From positions 1 to 64,000 of the forward strand of contig CAZIDF010000011.1 of the NCBI GenBank assembly GCA_964538085.1: a stretch of DNA of 64,000 nt, in the 5' to 3' direction. Position numbers and translations under genes: made by a program. The notes beneath the pieces were generated by a model, which was given only the letters and a program-made list of their open reading frames with translations, had not been told where the DNA came from and ran no database searches. Source of the stretch: G020348385 sp964538085. GTDB taxonomy: Bacteria > Acidobacteriota > Aminicenantia > Aminicenantales > Aminicenantaceae. Positions 43,333-52,477 of the stretch are shown one piece after another (the stretch's first letter is position 1; each line of letters begins with the position of its first letter).

Positions 43333-44299
43333 GGTTCAGAAGGAAAAAAATACCGGAGAAGTAATCCAAGTAACGCTGGGAGCCACAGCGGAAAATGGCG
43401 GCACCCGCTCCCACACCATCACCATCGGCGGCAGCAATGCCTGGCCCTTTCACTTTTTTGAGGGAAAGCATCCCCACAGGCCCAGAGTGGCCATGGAAGT
43501 GTTCGATCGCATACCGGCCAAATACCCTGATGTTTTGCGAGAATATTATACAGGTGTCATCGAAAACCCGGCAGACATGGCCAAAAAATGTGTGGAGGAA
43601 TACGGGGCAGACCTCATCAGCATCCGGCTGGAAGGAACCCATCCTGAGAAGGGGAATAAAACGGCAGATGAAGCGGTGGAAACCGTACAAAGCGTGCTCG
43701 AAAACATCAGTGTTCCGATAATCGTATCTGGACACAGCCATTTCGAAAAAAACAACGAGGTGATGAAAAAGGTTTGTGAAGCCACAGCAGGAGAGAACTG
43801 CCTGATCAACTATGTGGAAACCGACAACCACAAAACCATCGCTGCCGCTTGTATCGCTTACAACCATACACTGGTGGCGCAGTCTCCCATCGATATCAAC
43901 CTGGCAAAACAATTGAACATCCTGCTGACCGACATGAATTTTCCCTTGGAAAAAATCGTGATGGACCCTCTCACAGGGACCTTAGGCTACGGGCTGGAAT
44001 ACACCTACTCCATCATGGAGAGGATCCGCATCGATGGTTTGGCTGGAGATCGGATGTTGGCCTCCCCCATGCTCGGTAATCCGGGACGCGAAACATTCCA
44101 GGTCAAGGAATCCCGGGTATCGGAAAAAGAATATCCCACTTGGGGAAAAGCCGAGGAAAGGGGGATTTATTGGGAAACCGCCACCGCCATGAGCCTTCTG
44201 ATGACAGGGGCAGACTTACTCATCATGTATCACCCTGAAGCTGTGCAAACCATCAAAAATAAAATCGCGGAGATGCATGATTCCCGGAGGGAAGAGTAG
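43322..44299 (+). CDS. acsD: Corrinoid iron-sulfur protein, small subunit
   Basis: A 325-residue TIM-barrel protein (CdhD/AcsD), partner of AcsC in CFeSP. It shows the family N-terminal GGTRSHTITIGGSNAWPFHFFE, broken as GGTRSHTITIGGSNAWPF, then MDPLTGTLGYGLEYTYSIMER. The barrel holds the corrinoid shared with the large subunit. Overlaps acsF by 11 nt, indicating coupled translation. Confidence 0.94.
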   Translation: MVFEVQKEKNTGEVIQVTLGATAENGGTRSHTITIGGSNAWPFHFFEGKHPHRPRVAMEVFDRIPAKYPDVLREYYTGVIENPADMAKKCVEEYGADLISIRLEGTHPEKGNKTADEAVETVQSVLENISVPIIVSGHSHFEKNNEVMKKVCEATAGENCLINYVETDNHKTIAAACIAYNHTLVAQSPIDINLAKQLNILLTDMNFPLEKIVMDPLTGTLGYGLEYTYSIMERIRIDGLAGDRMLASPMLGNPGRETFQVKESRVSEKEYPTWGKAEERGIYWETATAMSLLMTGADLLIMYHPEAVQTIKNKIAEMHDSRREE

Positions 44300-44301
44300 C
44301 G

Positions 44302-45639
44302 ATGGCATTATCGGGATTGGATATCTTCAAGCTGTTGCCCAAAACCAACTGCGGAGACTGTGGTGTTCCCACTTGCATGGCATTCGCGATGAAACTTGCC
44401 CAAAAAAAGGCAGAACTGGGTGATTGCCCCCATGCTTCTGAGGAAGCGAAGGCCACTCTTGGCGCAGCCAGTGAGCCGCCGATAAGGCTCGTGAAAATCG
44501 GCGGGTCCCACGCGTTGGAGATCGGTGAGGAAACCGTGTTGTTCCGCCATGAAAAGACATTTTTTCACCCGACAGGAATAGCGATAGAATTGAAAACATC
44601 GGATGGTTTCGATCACAATCTAAAAAAGATCAAAGAAATCGAGGGCTTGAACATCGAGCGCGTGGGAGAACAATTAAAAACAGATCTTTTTTTCATCACG
44701 CAAGACACAGAACAAGAGGAGGATTTTATTCAAACGGTCGAGGCCGCGATACAGAACTCGAATAAGGGCCTCATCTTGAACTGCAAGGACAATAGAACGG
44801 CAAAAAAAGGGCTGGCTCTGCTCAAAGATACCAGGCCAGCTCTGTGTCTCCGGTCCAAACTCACGGAGGAGGATGCGGAGCTCGCTAGGGATTTCGACGC
44901 TTCCCTTATCCTGAGAGCACAGTCGTTCGAAGAACTGGAGATCCAGTCCACAGCAGCCAAACAGGCCGGAGTCCCTAGCCTGATTTTAAACCTGCAATCT
45001 GGCAACATCGGAGACCAATTGCAGAACAATTCCATCCTGCGGCGCAGCGCCCTAAGGCAGAATTTCAAGCCGTTCGGGTATCCTTTGTTTGCCTATATCG
45101 ATGGCCAAAACAAAACCGAGATCCTTGCCAATGCCTGCATGCATCTGTGTAAATATGGCTCTATTATCGTACTGCCAGCATATGACACGGCCATGCTCTA
45201 CACCCTGTTCACCCTGCGCCAGAATATCTACACAGACCCTCAGAAGCCGATCCAGGTGGATCCAAAAGTTTATCCCATCGGTGATCCGACTCCAGAATCG
45301 CCGGTTTTCATCACCACCAATTTTTCCTTGACTTATTTTATGGTTTCAGGGGAAATCGAAAATTCCGGGATATCGGCACATCTCGTGATCGCGGACACGG
45401 AAGGCCAATCTGTTCTAACGGCATGGGCAGCGGGAAAGTTCGATGGAGAAAAGATCGCGAAATTCATCAAAGATATCAAACTGGAAGACCAGGTCAAGAC
45501 TCGAAAGATCGTGATCCCGGGCTTTGTCTCCCAGATCAGCGGAGACCTGGAAGAAAATCTTCCCGGATGGGAGGTTATCGTCGGATGTCAAGAGGCCAGC
45601 GATATTCCTTCCTTCATAAAGAATATCGATTTAACTTAG
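44302..45639 (+). CDS. acsC: Corrinoid iron-sulfur protein, large subunit
   Basis: A 445-residue CFeSP gamma subunit. The N-terminal [4Fe-4S] module is KTNCGDCGVPTCMAFAMKLA with a fourth Cys in GDCP; a TIM barrel follows, then a C-terminal Rossmann-like B12-binding domain (about residues 325-445). It carries the methyl group between a methyltransferase and ACS. An excellent GGAGGG ribosome-binding site. Confidence 0.95.
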   Translation: MALSGLDIFKLLPKTNCGDCGVPTCMAFAMKLAQKKAELGDCPHASEEAKATLGAASEPPIRLVKIGGSHALEIGEETVLFRHEKTFFHPTGIAIELKTSDGFDHNLKKIKEIEGLNIERVGEQLKTDLFFITQDTEQEEDFIQTVEAAIQNSNKGLILNCKDNRTAKKGLALLKDTRPALCLRSKLTEEDAELARDFDASLILRAQSFEELEIQSTAAKQAGVPSLILNLQSGNIGDQLQNNSILRRSALRQNFKPFGYPLFAYIDGQNKTEILANACMHLCKYGSIIVLPAYDTAMLYTLFTLRQNIYTDPQKPIQVDPKVYPIGDPTPESPVFITTNFSLTYFMVSGEIENSGISAHLVIADTEGQSVLTAWAAGKFDGEKIAKFIKDIKLEDQVKTRKIVIPGFVSQISGDLEENLPGWEVIVGCQEASDIPSFIKNIDLT

Positions 45640-45651
45640 TCAACCGATAAA

Positions 45652-47598
45652 ATGGGAAAAGGCGCCAGCAAAAAGGATTTTCGAGTGACTTTTTTGCCTT
45701 TCGACATCTCGATCAAAGTTCCAGGAGGGACCAAGATAGCGGAGGTCGCAAAAAAGGCTGATCTTCCCCTACCCTTTCCCTGTGGGGGTGAGGGCACTTG
45801 TGGGGAATGTGCCGTTCGCATCATAAAAGGAACTCATAAAGCGAAGCCAACGGCCACTCTTTCTATGGAACGTTTAAGCAATGGCTATGTATTGGCATGC
45901 CAAACAGAAATTACCGACGATCTGACGATCGTTCTGCCCTATTTCCAGGAACTAGAGATAAAAAGTTTTCTAGACATGGAATTCTTTGAAAGCAACAGGG
46001 GTTCCATATCAGGAATGTGTGAACACGGACCTGCGCTGGTTTTGACGGAACTCCATGTTCCGCTCCCCACACTGGAGGATAACTACAGCGACCTCCGTCG
46101 GCTGGAATGGGCCTACCGGAAAAAGACAGGAGTAAAGAACATCTCCTGTCCTCTGTCCATTCTTTCAAAACTCGCTCAAGTGTTGAGATCTCAAGGAGGA
46201 AGAGCCCAAGTGGTGACCCTTCATGATCTCGATGACGCGGCGATCTTGGATGTGTTGCCCTCATCAAAAGATAAAAAAATCTACGGTCTGGCCTGTGATA
46301 TCGGCACCTCGACCGTGGCTCTTCATTTGGTCGACCTCGGCACCGGGGAGATAGCCTGCACGGCATCCAGTCTTAACCAGCAGATCAAATGCGGAGATGA
46401 TATCATTTCGCGGATCAACTACTCTCAAAAACTTGGACACCTACAGGAACTCCAGAAACTTGTTGTCCACACCATCAACAACCTCATCGACAGGGCTATC
46501 CAAAAAACGGGGATTTCGCATAAAGATATTTACTGGGGTTCTTTTTCTGGGAACACAACGATGAGCCATCTTCTGTTGCAACTGGATCCCCATTACATCC
46601 GGGAAGAGCCCTATGTTCCCACATTCAATGATCTCCCGCTTTTCCCGGCAAAAGAGATAGGGTTATCGATGAATCCAGAAGCCAGAATCTACGTCGCGCC
46701 TTCTGTCGGAAGTTATGTGGGAGGTGACATCGCAGCTGGAATACTCTGCACCCCTATCCTGCGCAATTCAGAGGAAATTTCCCTGTTTATCGACGCAGGA
46801 ACCAACGGCGAGCTCGTCATCGGAAATAAGGAATGGTTGATGACATGTGCGTGCTCGGCGGGCCCTGCCTTCGAAGGCGGTGGCATCAAATGCGGAATGC
46901 CGGCATCAGAAGGAGCCATCGAAACCATCCAACTGGATAAAAGAGGCCATGCCAGATACCGCGTCATCGGAGAATCCCAGCCCAAGGGCCTCTGCGGTTC
47001 GGGATTGGTCGACCTTCTTGCCGAACTATTCATCCATGGGTTTATCGACCGGCACGGAAAATTTAAATCCGGAAAAAACCCTGATAGGATTGTGGAGAGC
47101 GAGAACGGGACAGCCTTTCTGGTGGAGCAAGCCTCAAAAACATATTGGGGAAGGGATATCTGCATCACGGAAAGGGACATCGCCAACCTGATCCGCACCA
47201 AAGGGGCTGTTTATTCTGCCTTTTCTCTTCTGCTCAAAAACATCGGGCTCGGGCATGAGAAAATCGATTCCATCTACATTGCGGGGGGATTCGGCCAGCA
47301 CCTCGATGTCGAAAACGCCATCCGCATCGGGCTTTTGCCCGACCTGAACAGGGATCGGTTTCACTACATCGGCAACAGTTCCCTTTTGGGAGCTTACCTG
47401 GCCCTTGTGTGCGATAGAAACAGGGAATTGATCCAGAATACCGTAAAAAAAATGACCTACATCGAATTGAATACAGAACCGAGCTACATGAATGAATTCA
47501 CCGGATCATTGTTCCTCCCTCATACGAATATGGACCTCTTCCCCTCTGTGAATAAATTTTTAAGCGAGTCACGAAAAGATCTCTCAAACAATGATTAA
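45652..47598 (+). CDS. RACo-type reductive activator of the corrinoid protein (AcsV-like)
   Basis: A 648-residue protein: 2Fe-2S domain with Cys44, Cys50, Cys53 and Cys83; linker; ASKHA ATPase domain from about residue 210 (ACDIGTSTVALHLVDLGTG) with LFIDAGTNGEL and GLCGSGLVDL. RACo restores CFeSP to Co(I) with ATP. Its place as last acs gene is the normal position in acetogens. It is 59 residues longer than the paralogue at 34.3 kb, mainly in the linker. Confidence 0.9.
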   Translation: MGKGASKKDFRVTFLPFDISIKVPGGTKIAEVAKKADLPLPFPCGGEGTCGECAVRIIKGTHKAKPTATLSMERLSNGYVLACQTEITDDLTIVLPYFQELEIKSFLDMEFFESNRGSISGMCEHGPALVLTELHVPLPTLEDNYSDLRRLEWAYRKKTGVKNISCPLSILSKLAQVLRSQGGRAQVVTLHDLDDAAILDVLPSSKDKKIYGLACDIGTSTVALHLVDLGTGEIACTASSLNQQIKCGDDIISRINYSQKLGHLQELQKLVVHTINNLIDRAIQKTGISHKDIYWGSFSGNTTMSHLLLQLDPHYIREEPYVPTFNDLPLFPAKEIGLSMNPEARIYVAPSVGSYVGGDIAAGILCTPILRNSEEISLFIDAGTNGELVIGNKEWLMTCACSAGPAFEGGGIKCGMPASEGAIETIQLDKRGHARYRVIGESQPKGLCGSGLVDLLAELFIHGFIDRHGKFKSGKNPDRIVESENGTAFLVEQASKTYWGRDICITERDIANLIRTKGAVYSAFSLLLKNIGLGHEKIDSIYIAGGFGQHLDVENAIRIGLLPDLNRDRFHYIGNSSLLGAYLALVCDRNRELIQNTVKKMTYIELNTEPSYMNEFTGSLFLPHTNMDLFPSVNKFLSESRKDLSNND

Positions 47599-47600
47599 AA

Positions 47601-47755
47601 AAAAATTAGGCACGCTGAAGAGGAAGGCATCCGGAGGCGAGCGGGCATGAAAGCAAGCTTTACTGGCAGGTACGGAGAGCGAGCCGAGGAATAAGGGGAT
47701 TTTCCTCGCTGGGGAAAATCACCGGCCTGACGTTTCAGCTTGCCTAATTTTTTTT
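47601..47755 (+). terminator. Structured terminator-like element after the acs operon
   Basis: Starting just after the last acs stop codon, the arm 47601-47619 pairs with 47734-47752 (18 of 19 positions; TTAGGC.../...GCCTAA), and the 3' arm runs into eight Ts (47748-47755). The 114-nt interior has two competing hairpins that share 47702-47705: 47685-47691 with 47702-47708, or 47698-47705 with 47713-47720. A small AAAGC/GCTTT hairpin also occurs. Likely an intrinsic terminator with an extra folded insert. Confidence 0.6.
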
Positions 47756-47810
47756 AACAGCATCACGGATTTGTAAATGCTTAGCCTAATCAATATAAAA
47801 GGAGTTTGTT

Positions 47811-48689
47811 ATGAAAGAAACGATTCTCGATGCGATAAAAAAAAGGATTGTCCTTTTAGACGGAGGCATGGGAACAGAACTGATCGCCCATGGATTCCCT
47901 CAGGGTGCTTGTCCGGAATCGTGGAATGTGGAAAAACCCGACATCGTGAAAAAGATCCACACAAGTTACTTTGATGCAGGATCGGATGCCGTGCTGACCA
48001 ACAGTTTCGGAGGAAGCCAAATCAAGCTGGAAGCTTACCATCTGGGAGACCGTTGCTACGAACTGAACCTGGCAGCTGCCCGGAACGCAATCGATGTCAG
48101 ACCTGAAGGAAAATTCGTCGGGGGAAGCATGGGCCCGATAGGAAAGTTTCTCAAACCTGTGGGAGAGTACGAGGAAGACCAATTCGAATCCGCCTACGCG
48201 GAACAAGCCAAGGGATTGGTAGAGGGAGGGGTGGATTTTTTGCTGATAGAGACACAATACGATCTGATGGAAGCACTCTGTGCTCTGCGCGGCACAAGGC
48301 GTGTCACGGACTTGCCCGTTTTTGTTACCATGACTTTCAAAACTGGCCCAAGAGGATTTTTCACGGAATGGGGAAACAGTGTGACCCAATGCCTGGAAGC
48401 ATTAGAAAAGGAAGAGGTCCGTGTAATCGGTACAAACTGTTCGCTCGATAGCGAAGAGATGGTCGATCTGATAAAAGTCATACGCATAAACACCTCACGC
48501 CCGATCATCGCCCAAGCCAATGCGGGAAAGCCGTCCTTATCTGCCGAGGGAGAAGTTTCCTATGAACAGAGCATCGAAGACTATGTCCGTTTTATTCCCC
48601 AGATGATCGAAAACGGAGCCAACTTGATCGGGGGATGTTGCGGAACGAACCCGGAGTATATCCGACGCATGGCTGAAACGTTAAAATAG
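47811..48689 (+). CDS. Homocysteine S-methyltransferase family protein (MetH N-terminal-like)
   Basis: A 292-residue TIM barrel with the zinc-thiolate site: GTNCSLDS (about residue 207) and IGGCCGTNPEYI near the C terminus. It starts with LLDGGMGTELI and ends where full MetH would continue with folate and cobalamin domains. It may use another methyl donor, possibly a corrinoid protein of the neighbouring operon. AAGGAG ribosome-binding site. It converges with the GGDEF gene. Confidence 0.88.
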   Translation: MKETILDAIKKRIVLLDGGMGTELIAHGFPQGACPESWNVEKPDIVKKIHTSYFDAGSDAVLTNSFGGSQIKLEAYHLGDRCYELNLAAARNAIDVRPEGKFVGGSMGPIGKFLKPVGEYEEDQFESAYAEQAKGLVEGGVDFLLIETQYDLMEALCALRGTRRVTDLPVFVTMTFKTGPRGFFTEWGNSVTQCLEALEKEEVRVIGTNCSLDSEEMVDLIKVIRINTSRPIIAQANAGKPSLSAEGEVSYEQSIEDYVRFIPQMIENGANLIGGCCGTNPEYIRRMAETLK

Positions 48690-48693
48690 CTTT

Positions 48694-49620
48694 TTAGGTC
48701 CGGCCTTTGCGGTGCTTCTCTTCATACATAATTTTATCGGCCCTGACCAAAAGCTCATCGATCGTGCAGGGATGTTCAGGGTCATAGTGTGAAACACCCA
48801 TACTGACTGACAAGTGGAAGGGATTGTCCTTGCTTTCGTTGGACATCTGGATATTCTTTCTCAACCGGGACATCGCCGATTCCTTCCCTTCCTGGGTGGA
48901 ATCGATCGGGAACACGGCAAATTCATCCCCGCCCATCCGGCCTTTGATATCCGACCGGCGGAAGGTATCATTCAATATGTTGGCGATCCCCACCAGTGCC
49001 TGATCTCCTTTATGGTGACCGAGAGTATCGTTGATCTGCTTGAGATTGTCCAGATCCATAAAAAGCAAGTACATCTTTGTCCTGTTCCGGTCTGCCATTT
49101 TAAAATGCTCCACAGCGATGGTAAAAAATCCTCTCCGATTATAGAGTCCGGTCAAATCGTCCCGAAGGGAAAGGGTTTCCAACTTTCTCAATGCTTCTTT
49201 CAACTCTTCTTCGGCATTTTTCTGCTTGCTGATATCTACCAAGATGCCATCGTAGTATAATATTTTTTCTCCCGATCCGATCACAGCAAGTGAATAATCC
49301 CTTCCCCAGATGATCTGTCCATCCTTTCGGCGAAGCTCGAATTCGGTAAAGAAAGTTCCCCTCGCATCCAGCTTTTCGAGATGATCGGCCCGATCTTCTG
49401 CCCGGACATAAAGGTCCGTGACATTGACATTCTTTAGATCTTCATGACTCTCATAACCCAGCATATTGGCCAAGGCTTGATTGGCCTCGATGATCTTGCC
49501 ATCGGGTGTTGTCCTGTACACACCGACAGGGAGGTGCTCCAGCAGATCCTGATATCTTTTTTCGCTTTCAAACAATCTTTTCTTGAATAGTTCGATAAGG
49601 AATTTTTTTTTAATGCTCAT
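48694..49620 (-). CDS. PAS-GGDEF diguanylate cyclase
   Basis: A 308-residue cytosolic signalling protein: a PAS domain at about residues 20-135, then a GGDEF domain with the intact active-site GGDEF at 230-234. An inhibitory RxxD site (RRSD, 221-224) lies exactly five residues upstream. It should make cyclic di-GMP under product inhibition. It starts 1 nt after the stop of the molybdenum hydroxylase gene, so it is co-transcribed with the bamA operon. Confidence 0.9.
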   Translation of the reverse strand: MSIKKKFLIELFKKRLFESEKRYQDLLEHLPVGVYRTTPDGKIIEANQALANMLGYESHEDLKNVNVTDLYVRAEDRADHLEKLDARGTFFTEFELRRKDGQIIWGRDYSLAVIGSGEKILYYDGILVDISKQKNAEEELKEALRKLETLSLRDDLTGLYNRRGFFTIAVEHFKMADRNRTKMYLLFMDLDNLKQINDTLGHHKGDQALVGIANILNDTFRRSDIKGRMGGDEFAVFPIDSTQEGKESAMSRLRKNIQMSNESKDNPFHLSVSMGVSHYDPEHPCTIDELLVRADKIMYEEKHRKGRT

Positions 49621-49621
49621 G

Positions 49622-52477
49622 TCATTTTTTTTCTTGGCTCAAAGCTCTCAGGATTTTTTCCGGCGTGATCGGAAGATCTTTGATCCACACTCCTATGGCA
49701 GTGGCGATGGAATGGGCTACAGAAGCCAATACGGGCAGGGTAGCCCCCTCGCCCACTTCTTTTGCCCCGTAGGGGCCCTCGGGTTCGAAGGAATCCACAA
49801 TTCCGCTGTAAATTTCAGGAGCGTCCCTGATGGTCATCAGCAGATAATCGTGAAGGTTGGGATTGAGTATGTTTCCATCGGCATCGTATACCACATCTTC
49901 CATCAACACTTCACCGGCTCCCATCACTACCGCTCCCTCCACTTGGCCATGGACGGCTTGAGGATTGATCGGTGTGCCGCAATCATGGAAATCGGTAATC
50001 CTATCGATTCTCACCTTGCCGGTTTCAAGATCCACTGTGCATTCACACACAGAACTGGAAAAGGAAAAGGCTGGGCTGGTACCGACGGCAGCTCCCTTGT
50101 AGTCACCCCCTAGGCCGGAAGGAGGTTTGTACCACCCGGTACCCACAAGGGGGCCGTTGTCGTTAAAATACTTGCGTGCGGCCTCTGCCCATTCCATAAC
50201 TTTAGACCTATCCTGGGTGTGACGGATTTGATCGTTTGCGGCTTCCAATTCTTGCGGATCGCAGTTCCAGATCTGGGAGACGACTTTGTAAAGCTTCTTG
50301 AGGACATCTTGGCTGGCACGGACGACCGCATTTCCTCCCATCAAAGTGGTCCGCGAAGAATAGGCTCCAAGATCGAGAGGACTGATGTCTGTGTCCTCGC
50401 TCCGTATACGCACCCGACTCAGGCTGATCCCCAAAGCCTCTGCACACATCTGAGAGAGGACCGTCAATGCCCCCTGGCCGATCTCAGCTGCCAGGATCAA
50501 AAGAACGGCCGCTGTGCCATCCTCGCTGATCTTGACGATGGCATTGGAATGGGGGAATGTGGCTTTTTTGATAAAGGGCTCGAGTTTTTTTTCAGAGCTG
50601 AGCTGGACCTGGCCTCGATATTTGGCATATCCCGCTCCGGAAACGAATCCGCCGCAACCGATTCCTATTCCTTTGCCCGGCGGGAGTTTGCCGTATTTTT
50701 TTGTCCAATCGGATTTTTTCTTCACTTGTTCCAGTGTTTGGCGAAACTCGCAGCTCTGTATGCTCAGTTCGTTGCATGTTCGCGAGTTGGCCTCCATGGC
50801 GTTCTGAAGCCGAATTTCCAGTGGATCGATCCCCAAGTCATCGGCCATCATGCTCAAAAGAGACTCAAAGGCAAATCGAGGTTGGGGAGCTCCATGCCCA
50901 CGCATGGCTCCGCAGGCCGGTTTATTGGTCATAACCCGGTATCCCTCGTATCTGTAATTCGGGAATTTGTAAAGGGTAGGGATCATGCTTCCTGCATAAT
51001 ATGCGGTGATCACACCATAGGACGAATAGGCCCCCCCATCGAGGTAGATCCGGCTTTGCACGGCAGTCAGGATGCCGTTTTTCTTCATCCCGATTTTGAA
51101 AAACATGTGCTGTTTGTGCCGTCCCCGCCCGTGGAGGTACATCTCTTTCCGGGTATAGACCATTTTGACGGGCCTGCCCAAACGTTTGGAAGCGATGGCT
51201 GTGATCAAGTCCATGGAGGTGGTGTCCAGTTTGGCCCCGAATCCACCTCCCACGGGAGGGCGAATGATGCGGATCTGACCTAAAGGAATGTCCAACACCC
51301 TAGCCACCATGTACTGCAGATAGTGGGGAACTTGTGTAGAGGCATAAAGCACGAGGGTCGCTCCATCATCTTCCCAGGAAGCGATAACAGCATGCGGTTC
51401 GATCGGGCTTTGGTAGACATGATTCCCGACGAATTTTTCCTCACGGACATAGTCAGCCTCTGCAAATCCTTTGGCCACATCTCCAAAATGATGATCCACA
51501 TGGGTGTTGATGTTATTTTTGTATCTATCATGGATAGATGGGGCTCCTTCTTCGATCGCCTCCATGGGATCGAACACAGCAGGAAGCTCCTCATACTCCA
51601 CCTCGATCAAAGCGAGAGCCTTTGTGGCCCTATCCTCGTCAACGGCTATTACGGCAGCGACTTCATCTCCGATGTGCCTTACTTTTTCCCTGGCCAGGAT
51701 GTGCTCATCGTAACGAGGAGGATTAACGCCGTAGGTGATGCCTGGCACATCTTTAGCCGTCAGAACCAGTTTGACTCCTTCCATCGCCTCGGCTTTGCTC
51801 GTATCGATAGACTTGATCAGTGCGTGAGCGACTGGAGAAGTCAAGATCTTGCCGTATAGCATATTTTGGAAGGAAAGGTCTGCCGTGTATAGGGCCCTTC
51901 CCGTAACCTTATCTGCGGCATCAACACGAGGCAGGCTTTTGCCAACGGTTGCATATTTATCCGAATCTCGCGGATCGAGAAGAGGTTCCTGGGAATCCTG
52001 GTACTTTTTCCAATTCCTGATGGCATCGATGATGCGCACATATCCCGTACACCGGCACAGGTTCCCGGAGAGTGCCTGCTTGATCTCCTCATCCGTCGGA
52101 TTCGGCTGGCGGTCGATCAGCGCATAGGCACTGAGAATCATGCCCGGGGAGCAGAATCCACACTGGACAGCGCCATGGTTGATAAAGGCACGCTGGAGAG
52201 GATGAAGTTGTCCTTCCCTGGCAATACCCTCGATGGTCGTGATAAGAGCGTTTTCGCATGAGCTTGCGAGCAGAAGACAGCTGTTTTGGGGTTGTCCATC
52301 CACAAGAACCGTGCATGCTCCGCAGACACCGTGATCACACCCTTTTTTCGTTCCGGTCAGTCTCAGCTTATCCCTCAGGACATCCAGGAGCGTTTCCCCG
52401 TCTTTAACCGCAACCGAATGCTTTTCCCCATTGACCCTCAAGGTGATGAGACGGTGATCGGTATTGTGTTCATTCAT
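49622..52477 (-). CDS. Molybdenum hydroxylase, fused 2Fe-2S and Moco subunits (xanthine dehydrogenase family)
   Basis: A 951-residue fusion. Residues 1-165 hold two 2Fe-2S clusters (GCDHGVCGACTVLVDG; CGFCSPGMILSAY with GNLCRCTGY). The remainder is the molybdopterin subunit with GGGFGAKLD (about 425) and the catalytic Glu segment YGAKEVGEG (about 910). It hydroxylates an N-heterocycle, aldehyde or aromatic CoA ester with water as oxygen source. ATG 52477 overlaps the FAD gene stop (ATGA), preferred over 52501. Substrate not readable; 4-hydroxybenzoyl-CoA reductase is a relative but is normally three separate subunits. Confidence 0.88.
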   Translation of the reverse strand: MNEHNTDHRLITLRVNGEKHSVAVKDGETLLDVLRDKLRLTGTKKGCDHGVCGACTVLVDGQPQNSCLLLASSCENALITTIEGIAREGQLHPLQRAFINHGAVQCGFCSPGMILSAYALIDRQPNPTDEEIKQALSGNLCRCTGYVRIIDAIRNWKKYQDSQEPLLDPRDSDKYATVGKSLPRVDAADKVTGRALYTADLSFQNMLYGKILTSPVAHALIKSIDTSKAEAMEGVKLVLTAKDVPGITYGVNPPRYDEHILAREKVRHIGDEVAAVIAVDEDRATKALALIEVEYEELPAVFDPMEAIEEGAPSIHDRYKNNINTHVDHHFGDVAKGFAEADYVREEKFVGNHVYQSPIEPHAVIASWEDDGATLVLYASTQVPHYLQYMVARVLDIPLGQIRIIRPPVGGGFGAKLDTTSMDLITAIASKRLGRPVKMVYTRKEMYLHGRGRHKQHMFFKIGMKKNGILTAVQSRIYLDGGAYSSYGVITAYYAGSMIPTLYKFPNYRYEGYRVMTNKPACGAMRGHGAPQPRFAFESLLSMMADDLGIDPLEIRLQNAMEANSRTCNELSIQSCEFRQTLEQVKKKSDWTKKYGKLPPGKGIGIGCGGFVSGAGYAKYRGQVQLSSEKKLEPFIKKATFPHSNAIVKISEDGTAAVLLILAAEIGQGALTVLSQMCAEALGISLSRVRIRSEDTDISPLDLGAYSSRTTLMGGNAVVRASQDVLKKLYKVVSQIWNCDPQELEAANDQIRHTQDRSKVMEWAEAARKYFNDNGPLVGTGWYKPPSGLGGDYKGAAVGTSPAFSFSSSVCECTVDLETGKVRIDRITDFHDCGTPINPQAVHGQVEGAVVMGAGEVLMEDVVYDADGNILNPNLHDYLLMTIRDAPEIYSGIVDSFEPEGPYGAKEVGEGATLPVLASVAHSIATAIGVWIKDLPITPEKILRALSQEKK

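Noticed and set aside
47601..47755. Integron attC site
   Set aside because: The ends read TTAGGC...GCCTAA, inverse to the GCCTAAC...GTTAGGC order of attC, and no cassette array or integrase is present.
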